From JBBWZH01 sp035544115 (GTDB taxonomy: Bacteria > Actinomycetota > Actinomycetes > Mycobacteriales > CADCTP01), in assembly GCA_963714145.1 (NCBI GenBank), contig OY970235.1:9362001-9426000 (forward strand): a DNA stretch of 64,000 nucleotides, read 5' to 3'. Shown here piece after piece: positions 26,681 through 34,614 of the stretch (position 1 is the first letter of the stretch; the number at the start of each line of letters is the position of its first letter). The translations under genes and the position numbers were made by a program. The notes under the pieces were generated by a model that saw only the letters and a list, made by a program, of their open reading frames with translations, did not search any database and had not been told where the DNA came from.

Positions 26681-27782
26681 ACGGCCTGGTTTGAGCGTTC
26701 GCCTCAAACTCACCCTCAGCTACGCCGGATTCCTCGTACTCGCGGGTGCCTTGCTGCTCGCCCTGTGGCTGGTCCTACTGCAGTTCTACTCGCACGCTCC
26801 GATCATCGATACCACGAGATCTGGCATCGGCGGGACGATCGCGCCAGGTCGATCCCCCACCCAGCGAGCCTTCGGCCAAGCGGCCGGCGCGGTGCTGGCG
26901 TTCCTGCTGGTGTTCGGTCTGGTGGGCGGATGGATCCTGGCCGGCCGCATGCTCGCCCCGCTCACCCGCATCACGGACGCCACCCGCATCGCCGCGAACG
27001 GGGCACTGTCCCACCGGATTCGGCTGGAGGGCCGCAAGGATGAATTCCGCGAGCTCGCGGACAGCTTCGACACGATGCTGGCCCGGCTCGAATCACAGGT
27101 CGCCGAACAGCAGAGATTCGCGGCCAACGCCTCCCACGAACTGCGCACCCCGCTGGCGATCACGCAGACCCTTCTCGACGTGGCCCGCAACGATCTGAAC
27201 CGCGACAACGGCGAACTTGTCGACCGGCTCCACTTCGTCAACGCCCGGGCGATCGACCTCACTGAGGCATTGCTCGTGCTCAGCCGCGCCGACCAGCGGT
27301 CCTTCAGCCGAGAACACGTCGACCTGTCCCTCATCGCGGAAGAGGCCACTGAAACGCTTCTCCCGCTCGCCGAAAAGCGCGGCCTCACCATCGAGACCGC
27401 CGGTGACGTCACGCCAACCGTCGGCTCACACGTGCTCCTGCTGCAGTTGACCACGAACCTCGTGCACAACGCGATCGTCCACAATCTGCCGGAACAGGGC
27501 ACCGTGTGGGTCACCACCAGCGTGCACCCCGGCAGCGTGCTGCTCACTGTCGAGAACACCGGCGAGAAGCTCACCGCACAGTTGGTTTCCACGCTGGTCG
27601 AGCCGTTTCAGCGCGGCACTCGACGGATACGCGCCGGCCACGCGGGGGTCGGCCTCGGCCTGGCCATCGTGAACAGCATCACCCAGGCACACGACGGAAC
27701 GCTCACCCTCACCCCGCGCCCCGACGGCGGGCTCCGCGTCACGGTGCAGCTGCCCGCCGGGTCAGCGCGCGCCGGCAGCTGA
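26673..27782 (+). CDS. vanS: VanS-type sensor histidine kinase
   Basis: This 369-aa kinase has TM1 at about residues 15-37, a short extracytoplasmic loop (about 33 residues), TM2 at about 70-90, then HAMP and HisKA with the phospho-acceptor His155 in NASHELRTPLAI, and HATPase boxes (TTNLVHNAIVHN; GHAGVGLGLAIVNS). The short sensor loop resembles Streptomyces VanS proteins, which are held to detect the glycopeptide drug directly; this assignment is inferred. GTG start at 26673 overlaps the vanR end. It ends 57 bp from the convergent vanX stop. Confidence 0.87.
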   Translation: MDRRPGLSVRLKLTLSYAGFLVLAGALLLALWLVLLQFYSHAPIIDTTRSGIGGTIAPGRSPTQRAFGQAAGAVLAFLLVFGLVGGWILAGRMLAPLTRITDATRIAANGALSHRIRLEGRKDEFRELADSFDTMLARLESQVAEQQRFAANASHELRTPLAITQTLLDVARNDLNRDNGELVDRLHFVNARAIDLTEALLVLSRADQRSFSREHVDLSLIAEEATETLLPLAEKRGLTIETAGDVTPTVGSHVLLLQLTTNLVHNAIVHNLPEQGTVWVTTSVHPGSVLLTVENTGEKLTAQLVSTLVEPFQRGTRRIRAGHAGVGLGLAIVNSITQAHDGTLTLTPRPDGGLRVTVQLPAGSARAGS

Positions 27783-27839
27783 CGATCCGGGGATTGCCGC
27801 ACGCCGTCGGGAGGAATAGTCGCCGCCCCGGCCGCGGCC

Positions 27840-28484
27840 TTAGGACGCCTGCCGGCCGAGCGTCAACCGGCTCGGCGCGGTGATGGGAAAATCGAAATAG
27901 GTGTCCGGATAGGGTTCGTCTCTCAGTGTGTAGTGCCACCACTCGCAGTCGTACCGGTTGAAACCGCAGGCCGCCATGATGGAACAGAGGTACTGACGGT
28001 TCCGCGCTTCGGCCGGCGTGATTCCTTTTGCGCCATGATGTGAGATTGGATCCATCAGATCATGGTCGCCGCCCATGGCGGCAAGCTCACCGGTAGCCAG
28101 GTGATAGAGCGTCAAGTCAACCGTGCTGCCCCGACTGTGGCCCGACCTGGCCGCCACATATCCTTTTTCGAACATCCCGGTCCGGTCAATATTCGGATAG
28201 TGTCGCAGCTTCGTCCGGCCATCCTCCGGCTGCCGGGCCCAGCGCAGGAAGCAGTCGACGGCGCGTTGCGGGCGATAGCCATCCCAGAGAAGCAGGCCGA
28301 AGCCCTGGGATTCGGCCATTTCCCGGGCTCTTTCCAGGGCCGCGCACATGGCCGTCGTGCCGATGATCCGGTTGGCCAGATACCCGTCCACCGGCTTCCC
28401 GGTGAAGTTGTCCCAGGTGGCGTACTTGGCATCCCAGCGTATTCCGAAGACAAACTCGTCGACAAAGACAAAGTCGTCGTTCAT
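27840..28484 (-). CDS. vanX: D-Ala-D-Ala dipeptidase VanX
   Basis: This 214-aa zinc dipeptidase hydrolyses D-Ala-D-Ala so that only D-Ala-D-Lac enters the cell wall. It aligns readily with VanX: RWDAKYATWDNFTGKPVDGY, LLLWDGYRPQRAVDCF, then SGHSRGSTVDLTLY, which supplies the zinc-binding His and Asp, and CEWWHYTLRDEPYP with the catalytic Glu and third zinc His. Length matches the family (about 202 aa). ATG at 28482-28484 overlaps the vanA stop by four bases, so the three genes are tightly coupled. Confidence 0.96.
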   Translation of the reverse strand: MNDDFVFVDEFVFGIRWDAKYATWDNFTGKPVDGYLANRIIGTTAMCAALERAREMAESQGFGLLLWDGYRPQRAVDCFLRWARQPEDGRTKLRHYPNIDRTGMFEKGYVAARSGHSRGSTVDLTLYHLATGELAAMGGDHDLMDPISHHGAKGITPAEARNRQYLCSIMAACGFNRYDCEWWHYTLRDEPYPDTYFDFPITAPSRLTLGRQAS

Positions 28485-29521
28485 TGGATTTTCCCGGTCA
28501 ATGCCAGCGACACCACACGGTCGATCACGTCGGTCAGCGGCAACCCGGCGGCCGCCATCATTCTCGGATAGCGGCTGTACGAGGTCAGGCCGGGCAAGGT
28601 GTTCACCTCGTTGAGTACCACCTTTCCGTCCGCCGTGAGGAACATGTCCACCCGCGCCAGTCCCCGGCATCCCAGGGCGCGATAGATGGCCTTCGCGGTC
28701 TCCTGGACGAGCGAGCGTGACTCTGCCGAGATGTCAGCGGGAACGATTGCGGTCGAGTTTTCGGAACCGCTTTCCGGTGTACTCTCCTGATGGATTCTGA
28801 AAAAGCCGTGAGATAGCGCGATTCGATCTACCTCGCCGGCGATCAGGTCCAGCTCGTTCCCCAGGATGGCACATCCGACCTCGCTGCCGATGACCGCCGC
28901 CTCGACCAACACCTTCGAGTCGTACTGTCTCGCGATCTGGACCGCGGTCAGCAGTTCTTCCTTTCGAGACACCTTGCTGACGCCGAAGGATGACCCCGAG
29001 CGGGCCGGCTTCACGAAGACGGGATAGCTGAGCCGGTCGGGGTCGATATTCTCGTCCGCCAGGACGATCCAGAAATTCGGCGTCGCGATTCCCGCGCTCC
29101 GGGCGACGATGTAGGCGAGGGATTTGTCCATACACAGGGCAGAACTCTGGACATCGCAGCCCACGTAGGGGATGCCGGCGAGCTCGAACAGGCCCTGCAT
29201 CGCGCCGTCCTCGCCGAGCTTGCCATGCAGAACGGGGAACACCAGGTCCAGGCCGATCGTTTCGTATCGTCCCCGCTCCAGCACGAGCAATCCGGGTACG
29301 CTCCGGTCCGGTGACAGCACGGCCGGACGGCAACCACCGTCCTCCCAATCTGCGGCCGGACCGTCACAGAGCTTCCAGGCGCCGGCCTTCGTGATCCCGA
29401 CATAGAACGGCTCGTACTTTTCGGTGTCGAGGTGTCTGGCGACCTCCTGGGCGGACTTGACGGAGATGGGGTGTTCTTCGGAACAGCCGCCGAAGATGAT
29501 TCCGATCTTCAACCTAGCCAC
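28481..29521 (-). CDS. vanA: D-Ala-D-Lac ligase VanA type
   Basis: This 346-aa ATP-grasp ligase joins D-Ala to D-lactate, making the vancomycin-resistant depsipeptide. Family blocks are clear: IGIIFGGCSEEHPISVKSAQ, LGEDGAMQGLFELAGIPYVG, YPVFVKPARSGSSFGVSKV, SEVGCAILGN, ARVDMFL and VLNEVNTLPGLTSYSRYPRM. The omega-loop region reads EVDRIALSHGFFRIHQE, as in VanA-type ligases and unlike ordinary D-Ala-D-Ala ligases. It overlaps vanH by 8 bp and vanX by 4 bp. Base composition is visibly less GC-rich than flanking genes, suggesting acquisition. Confidence 0.96.
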   Translation of the reverse strand: MARLKIGIIFGGCSEEHPISVKSAQEVARHLDTEKYEPFYVGITKAGAWKLCDGPAADWEDGGCRPAVLSPDRSVPGLLVLERGRYETIGLDLVFPVLHGKLGEDGAMQGLFELAGIPYVGCDVQSSALCMDKSLAYIVARSAGIATPNFWIVLADENIDPDRLSYPVFVKPARSGSSFGVSKVSRKEELLTAVQIARQYDSKVLVEAAVIGSEVGCAILGNELDLIAGEVDRIALSHGFFRIHQESTPESGSENSTAIVPADISAESRSLVQETAKAIYRALGCRGLARVDMFLTADGKVVLNEVNTLPGLTSYSRYPRMMAAAGLPLTDVIDRVVSLALTGKIQ

Positions 29522-30554
29522 GCTGGCTCCTGCTTTCGAATTTCAGGCAATTGATGATCGAGTTTTCCACGGTGTCGCTCAGCGCGTGGTCCGTGTAGTA
29601 GGCCGTGTGCGGACTGATGAGCGCGTTCGGCAACTCCTGCAGCCGCACCAGCGACTTGCTGTCAATGGCCGTGTTCCGGCAGTCGGCGTAGAATATTCCT
29701 TCCTCTCCTTCGAGAACATCCAACGCCGCGCCGGCCAATCTGCCGCTTTCCAACGCTGGCACCAGGGCCTCGGTGTCGAGCAGTGCGCCGCGGCCGGTAT
29801 TGATGATGAACGCGCCGCGCTTCAGCTGCCCGATACGTCGATGATTCAGCAGGTGGTGTGTATCCGCGTTGAGCGGTGTATGCAGCGTGACCATGTCGCT
29901 CTGCCGCAACAGTTCATCGAGCGGAACGTAGTCGGCAGACGTCTTGGGGCGACTGTCATAGGCCAGTATCCGGCAGCCGAAACCCCGCAGCCGGTCTATG
30001 ACCGCTGCGCCGATGCGTCCTGTGCCAATTACCCCGACGGTCAGATCGCGTAGTTCCCGCCCGCGTACCTCGTGCAACCGGTAGTCATGGACGTCTGCCT
30101 GGCGGAGGATGGATTTTGCATTTCGCACCGCCATCAGCATCAGCATCAACGTGTAGTCGGCCACGCTGTCCGGCGAATAGGTGACGTTTCCAACGGAGAT
30201 GCCGACGCTCTCCGCGTATTTCACATCGATGTGGTTGTACCCGATGCTCCGGGTGGAGACATACGCTACGCCGGCCCGGCTCAGCGCGCGGAGCGTGGAG
30301 TTTGTGACTTGAGTCTTGTGACCGACGCTGATGCACCGCTTTCCGCGGGCCAGCTCGATGTTGGCTTCAGCTACCGCTGCCGCTGTGATAGTTGGCATTA
30401 CCCCGAAACGGGGCGCCATCTCCCGGAACAGAACGGCCTCGTCCGGCCCGCACCCGTAGATTGTGATTCCCGTCGTCGGGACGGCCGGGGAGGACGCGGA
30501 CGCCAGCGGTCGGGTGCGGCAGGCCACCGTTTGTGCTGGCTCGCTGTAGGTCAC
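29514..30554 (-). CDS. vanH: D-lactate dehydrogenase VanH
   Basis: This 346-aa D-2-hydroxyacid dehydrogenase reduces pyruvate to the D-lactate used by VanA. It shows RAGVAYVSTRSIGYNHIDV, SPDSVADYTLMLMLMAVRN, the NAD-binding loop VGVIGTGRIGAAVI, and the catalytic block LISPHTAYYTDHAL with its His. The GTG at 30554 adds about 27 residues compared with classical VanH, so a start nearer the GITIYGCGPDEA segment is possible. First gene of the vanHAX operon; expression is expected to depend on VanR and the upstream region at 30555-30660. Confidence 0.95.
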   Translation of the reverse strand: MTYSEPAQTVACRTRPLASASSPAVPTTGITIYGCGPDEAVLFREMAPRFGVMPTITAAAVAEANIELARGKRCISVGHKTQVTNSTLRALSRAGVAYVSTRSIGYNHIDVKYAESVGISVGNVTYSPDSVADYTLMLMLMAVRNAKSILRQADVHDYRLHEVRGRELRDLTVGVIGTGRIGAAVIDRLRGFGCRILAYDSRPKTSADYVPLDELLRQSDMVTLHTPLNADTHHLLNHRRIGQLKRGAFIINTGRGALLDTEALVPALESGRLAGAALDVLEGEEGIFYADCRNTAIDSKSLVRLQELPNALISPHTAYYTDHALSDTVENSIINCLKFESRSQRG

Positions 30555-30615
30555 GCCGTCCAGTCAAGGCAGCGTGGTGTTGCCAGCATGTATGTGGTTT
30601 TCGATACGCTGGCGA

Positions 30616-30637
30616 TATGTTACCGGCCGGTAGCATA
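30616..30637. promoter_or_regulatory. Palindrome upstream of vanH, candidate VanR operator
   Basis: TATGTTACCGGCCGGTAGCA followed by TA is a 22-bp inverted repeat with a single mismatched pair, about 65-80 bp upstream of the vanH start. It is the only strong dyad in the vanH upstream region. VanR-family regulators bind as dimers near the vanH promoter, so this is a reasonable operator candidate; no consensus was available to check it. Confidence 0.5.
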
Positions 30638-30662
30638 GAGAGCGTGCGTGTGTTGATCGTCG
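30631..30662 (+). pseudogene. Relic of a vanR promoter and start
   Basis: On the plus strand, divergent to vanH, the bases from TAGCAT through TGCGTGTGTTGATCGTCG match the vanR start region (TAGCAT at 25972, then TGCGTGTGCTGGTCGTCG) at 26 of 32 positions, including what would be a start codon (GTG for ATG) and the codons VRVLIV for MRVLVV. The similarity fades and the frame meets the oppositely oriented VOC gene at 30675. This looks like the left-over beginning of a vanR gene once divergent from vanH. Confidence 0.5.
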
Positions 30663-30674
30663 CGGTCGGACCGG

Positions 30675-31400
30675 CTACAGGCTCAGGTCGAAGGGGTGGC
30701 CGGCCGGGTCGGTGAGGGCGCGGTGTCGCGGGCCGCCCCGGTCTCTCCGGGTGGCGCCCAGCGTGCGGGCCAGTGCCTCGCTGGCGTCGAGATCGTCGAC
30801 GATGATGTCCAGGTGCGCCTGCTGCGGGCGCGCCGGGTCTCCCCGGCGCGGCGGGTTGTAGCCGGCCACCTGCTGGAACATCACGCTCTTGCCGTAGCCG
30901 GCGATGAGTGCGCCCTCGACGCCGGTGTAGGTGACCTGCATGCCGAGCAGGCCGGCGTAGAAGTGCGCCAGCCCGGCCGCGTCCCCGGCGTCGATGGTCA
31001 CCGCGAACAGGTGGATTCCCGGCTCGGCCCCGTCCAGCTGGCACAGGTCGAACGGGTGGCCGCCCGGGTCGGCCAGGGTGACCCAGCTCGGCCCGTCGGC
31101 CAACCGGGTCGCGCCGAGGCCGACCGCCCGCTCGGCCGCCGCCTGGTGGCCGTCGACCTGCAGGTCCAGGTGGAACTGCTGCGGATGCTCCTGCCCGGGC
31201 CAGCGCGGCGGGATGTGGTCGGGCGAGTTCTGGAAGGCGATCTCCTGCCCGTCCGGCGCCCGCAGCGTGATCCAGTGGCCCTCCTCTCGGCGGGACTCCG
31301 CCCAGCCGGTGAGCGCCGCGTAGAACGAGGCGACCTGGTCGATGTCGGCCACGTCGAACGCGACCAGCTCCAGGCGTCCTGTGTCAGTCACGCCCGGCAT
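30675..31400 (-). CDS. VOC-family protein with two glyoxalase-like domains
   Basis: This 241-aa protein is made of two vicinal-oxygen-chelate modules. The first half has LVAFDVADIDQVASFYAALT and ends in LADPGGHPFDLCQL; the second begins HLFAVTIDAGDAAGLAHFYA and ends LTDPAGHPFDLSL. Each half keeps the typical C-terminal DPxGHPFDL block. Such proteins act on small molecules (dioxygenases, glyoxalases, resistance sequestration proteins), and the substrate cannot be told here. ATG at 31398-31400. Its stop abuts the vanR relic, so it marks the border of the van region. Confidence 0.85.
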   Translation of the reverse strand: MPGVTDTGRLELVAFDVADIDQVASFYAALTGWAESRREEGHWITLRAPDGQEIAFQNSPDHIPPRWPGQEHPQQFHLDLQVDGHQAAAERAVGLGATRLADGPSWVTLADPGGHPFDLCQLDGAEPGIHLFAVTIDAGDAAGLAHFYAGLLGMQVTYTGVEGALIAGYGKSVMFQQVAGYNPPRRGDPARPQQAHLDIIVDDLDASEALARTLGATRRDRGGPRHRALTDPAGHPFDLSL

Positions 31401-31477
31401 GCTGCCACCGCCCAGCGACAAAAAAACACCCAGCCGGGCCGGCCCCGCTCTCGGTGGTTGCGGTGCCGGACGGGCGA

Positions 31478-32497
31478 TCAGCGGCGTCGCCGCGCCGCGT
31501 CGAGCAGGGCGGGCGGGGTGTCGTACTTCTCGTCCGCGGCCAGGTCGACCCCCGGGGCGACGATCGTGTCGATCGCGTCGAGCACATCGGCGGACAGCAC
31601 GGTGTCTTCGGCGGCGAGCTGCGAGTGCAGGTGGTCCATGGTGCGGGGGCCGATGATCGCGCTGGTTACGGCGGGGTGCGCGGTGACGAATCCGAGCGCG
31701 AGCTGGATCATGGTCAGGTCGGCCTCGCCGGCGACCTCGGCCAGCTGCTCGACGGCATCGAGCCTGGCCCGGTTGGCGGGGATGGCGGTGTCGAAGCGTT
31801 GCGGCATGAGTGCCGAGCGGCTGGTGGTGATCTCCTGGCCCGCGCGGATCGCGCCCGACAGCCAGCCCGAGGCCAGCGGGCTCCACGCCAGCACGCCGAG
31901 TCCGTACTGCTCGGTCACCGGCAGGACGTGGGTCTCGATCCCGCGCTGCAGGATCGAGTAGCTGGGCTGTTCGGTGACGTAGCGGCTCAGGTGGTTCTCC
32001 CGAGCGGCCCACTCGGCCTGCACGATGCGGTACGCGGGGAACGTCGAGCAGCCGAAGTAGCGGATCTTTCCCGCGCGCTGCAGGTCGGTCAACGCCGACA
32101 GCGTCTCCTCGTCGCTGGTGTTCGGGTCCCACCGGTGGATCTGGTAGAGGTCGACATGGTCGACGCCGAGCCGGCGCAGGCTGTTGTCCAACTCGGTGAC
32201 CAGCCAGCGGCGGGAGCTGCCGCGGTGGTTGCGTTCGTCGCCCATCGGCATGGTCGCCTTCGTGGCCAGCACGATGTCGTCGCGGCGGCCGGCGATGGCC
32301 TTGCCGACCATCTCCTCCGACTCGCCCTGGCTGTACATGTCGGCGGTGTCGATGAGGTTGATCCCCCCGTCCAGGGCGGCGTCGACCATGGCGGTGGCCT
32401 CGTCCTGGGTGGTACGGCCCAGACCGCCGAAGTTCATCGCGCCGAGCGCGAGGGTGCTGACCTGCACACCGGTGCGGCCCAAGGTGCGGTACTGCAT
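31478..32497 (-). CDS. Aldo/keto reductase
   Basis: This 339-aa NADPH-dependent (beta/alpha)8 oxidoreductase carries the catalytic tetrad: Asp and Tyr in NLIDTADMYSQGESEEMVG, Lys in IVLATKATM and His in VDLYQIHRWDP. The N-terminus MQYRTLGRTGVQVSTLALGA is characteristic. The physiological substrate is unknown. It is divergent from a TetR-type regulator; an inverted repeat GTTCCG-N8-CGGAAC in the shared intergenic region suggests TetR control of this gene. Confidence 0.92.
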   Translation of the reverse strand: MQYRTLGRTGVQVSTLALGAMNFGGLGRTTQDEATAMVDAALDGGINLIDTADMYSQGESEEMVGKAIAGRRDDIVLATKATMPMGDERNHRGSSRRWLVTELDNSLRRLGVDHVDLYQIHRWDPNTSDEETLSALTDLQRAGKIRYFGCSTFPAYRIVQAEWAARENHLSRYVTEQPSYSILQRGIETHVLPVTEQYGLGVLAWSPLASGWLSGAIRAGQEITTSRSALMPQRFDTAIPANRARLDAVEQLAEVAGEADLTMIQLALGFVTAHPAVTSAIIGPRTMDHLHSQLAAEDTVLSADVLDAIDTIVAPGVDLAADEKYDTPPALLDAARRRR

Positions 32498-32598
32498 GGC
32501 TGTTTCTCCTTGCGAGGCGACTTGAGAGGCGAAGCGGGATGGCGAGGCGTGGCTTGGTCCGGCTCGCCGGTTCTGGCATCCTGAGCAAGCGGAGCGTT

Positions 32599-32618
32599 GT
32601 TCCGCTACCATACGGAAC
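32599..32618. promoter_or_regulatory. Inverted repeat, candidate TetR operator
   Basis: GTTCCG (32599-32604), eight bases, CGGAAC (32613-32618) form a perfect 6-bp dyad; a further GTTCCG half-site lies at 32622-32627. It sits between the divergent aldo/keto reductase and TetR genes, where such regulators usually bind to repress both. Confidence 0.55.
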
Positions 32619-33255
32619 GTGGTTCCGTTTGCCAAGGGGGTGCCGGACGTAGTGGTCGACAGCGGATCAGGGGCGTCCGCCCCGCGGAAGCGGGCCGACG
32701 CCCGGCGCAACGAGGAGACGCTGCTGGACGCGGCCGCGGCGGTCTTCATCACGTCCGGCGTCGATGTGCCCGTGCGTGACATCGCGGCCAGGGCCGGCGT
32801 CGGCGTCGGCACGATCTACCGCCACTTCCCGACCCGAGCCGATCTCATCGTCGCCGTCTACCGGCACCAGGTCGAGGCATGTGCCGAGGCCGGTCCGGCA
32901 CTGCTGGCGAGCAGCAGCACAGCGCACGCCGCGCTGGCCCGGTGGATCGACCTCTTCGTCGACTTCCTGGTCACCAAGCACGGCCTCGCCGGGGCGCTGC
33001 AATCCGACGATGCCGCCTTCCAGACCCTGCACGCCTACTTCCTCGACCGCCTGGTCCCGGTGTGCGCGCAACTGCTCGACGCCGCCGTCACGGCGGGCGA
33101 GATCCGCTCCGACACGGATGCCGTACGAGCTGCTGCGTGGCGTCGGCAATCTCTGTATCGGCGCGGAGAACAACCCCCACTACGACGCACGTCGCATGGT
33201 CGGACTCGTCATCGCCGGACTGCGCCTCCGGCCGGGCGAGTCAGCCGCGATGTGA
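32619..33255 (+). CDS. TetR-family regulator, frameshifted near its C-terminus
   Basis: The N-terminal HTH is canonical (ADARRNEETLLDAAAAVFI, VRDIAARAGVGVGTIYRHFP). The long frame starts at GTG 32619, but that overlaps the operator-like repeat; GTG at 32640 or 32652, just after AAGGGGG, is as likely. Around 33118-33125 the frame shifts: RSDTDAVRA should continue as YELLRGVGNLCIGAENNPHY and GLVIAGLRLRPGESAAM, stop 33253-33255, a normal TetR C-terminal helix. It is inactivated, or the base is a sequencing error. It overlaps the convergent kinase gene by 15 bp. Confidence 0.8.
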
Positions 33256-34497
33256 AGCGTCGGTGCTGTGATCGGGTGGGAGCTGCGGCCATCCGGTCCG
33301 GGCGATGATCTCGTCGGCGGTCTCCTGGGCGGTGTGTTCGTCGGTGTCGATGCGCAGGTCGCCGACCGTGGCCTGGTCGAGTGCCTCGGCCTGGGCCGCC
33401 GCCAGGCCGGCGATGTCGCGCAGGTGCGCGTCGGGTAGGCCTTTCAGCGGGTCGCCCGGTTGCGCCCAACTGCCGCCCTGTCCCCGGAGCAGGATCCGGC
33501 GGGTCAGCTCGCCGGGTCCCGCGTGCAGCCGGCACACGGTGATGGTCGCCGCGGGCAGCGCCCGGGCGTATGCCGTGATCGCCGCTGGGCCCTGCGCCGG
33601 CCCGACGATGGTGAGGCAGTCGGCTCCGGCGGCCCGGAAGGTCTGCCAGAGTGCCGCCAGAACACGGGCTCGGACCCGATGGTTGGTGGCCTCGTCGGGC
33701 GCGGTGGGGCCGAGGAAGCCGATCTGGTCGAGGTCGACATAGGCGCCGGGGATTCGCCGGCCGAACACGGTCTTGTGGTAGATGGCGAAGCCGACGGTGG
33801 ACTTGCCGACGCCGGTGGCCCCGCACAGCCAGAGGATCCGCCCGGCCGGCGCTGGACGTGGGTCGGTCCGATCGCGCGGCCGTGGCCGACGGGTGCCCGC
33901 TGACGGTGCCATCCAGCCGGCGGTCCGCTCGTGCACCAGCCGGACGACGTCGGCCCCGGCCAGGCCGGTGGTGTCGATGCAGAGGTCGCCGATGTCGTTC
34001 GCGTCCAGGGCGGCGGCCTCGGTCAGTGCCGCGGGCACGATCGCGGCGGTGCCCTGACGTTCGAGCAGGCGGCGGGTGACCTCGTCGGGGTCAGCGCGCA
34101 GCCGGCACACGGTCAGCGCGGCCTGCGGGATCAGGTCGCGGTACACGCCGTGGCTGGGATGTACGACGCCGGACACGACGACGCACCGCGCGCCGGCCAG
34201 CTGGAAGGCGGTCACCAGCGCGTTCAGATTCTCCGCCTGCATCCGGTGCCGGCCGGGATCGGCGGCCGGCTCGGGGTAGCACATGCCCAGCTGGTCGATA
34301 TCGACGTAGCCGACCCCGGCGCCGGCCCGGGCGAGCTCCGAGTAGATCTCCCACCCGACGGTGGTCTTCCCGACTCCGGCCGGACCGCACAGCCACAGCA
34401 CCGGGACCGGCTCGCCGCCGCCCCGGCCGCGGCCGCGGCCGTCCGGCCCGTCCGAACCGGGTACAGCAGGGTCGGCAGGACGGTCGCCGGCGGCCAT
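33241..34497 (-). CDS. Tandem P-loop kinase-like protein
   Basis: This 418-aa protein consists of two homologous P-loop halves. The first has VLWLCGPAGVGKTTVGWEIY, VGYVDIDQLGMCYPEP and ALTVCRLRADPDEVTRRLL; the second has ILWLCGATGVGKSTVGFAIY, GAYVDLDQIGFLGPTAP and ITVCRLHAGPGELTRRILL. Both Walker A motifs are intact. The fold resembles small-molecule kinases such as APS or gluconate kinases, with a shared DLDQ/DIDQ motif after strand 2. A duplicated-and-fused enzyme is clear; the substrate is not. ATG at 34495-34497. It is divergent from the ThiF gene of the RiPP-like operon. Confidence 0.75.
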   Translation of the reverse strand: MAAGDRPADPAVPGSDGPDGRGRGRGGGEPVPVLWLCGPAGVGKTTVGWEIYSELARAGAGVGYVDIDQLGMCYPEPAADPGRHRMQAENLNALVTAFQLAGARCVVVSGVVHPSHGVYRDLIPQAALTVCRLRADPDEVTRRLLERQGTAAIVPAALTEAAALDANDIGDLCIDTTGLAGADVVRLVHERTAGWMAPSAGTRRPRPRDRTDPRPAPAGRILWLCGATGVGKSTVGFAIYHKTVFGRRIPGAYVDLDQIGFLGPTAPDEATNHRVRARVLAALWQTFRAAGADCLTIVGPAQGPAAITAYARALPAATITVCRLHAGPGELTRRILLRGQGGSWAQPGDPLKGLPDAHLRDIAGLAAAQAEALDQATVGDLRIDTDEHTAQETADEIIARTGWPQLPPDHSTDASHRG

Positions 34498-34614
34498 GGC
34501 CGCGATCGTCGCGGTGCGTCCGCGCCCGCGACAACCGGATTTCCCCGGCGACGCACCGCCGATCCAAGGTTCGACCAAGGTCGGGTTCCAGACCGGTGTC
34601 GCAGGCTTGCTGAC

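Noticed and set aside
25985..30554. Part of a glycopeptide antibiotic biosynthetic cluster
   Set aside because: No NRPS, P450, halogenase or hydroxyphenylglycine genes are in the window; the single GT1 glycosyltransferase at 21606 is not enough.
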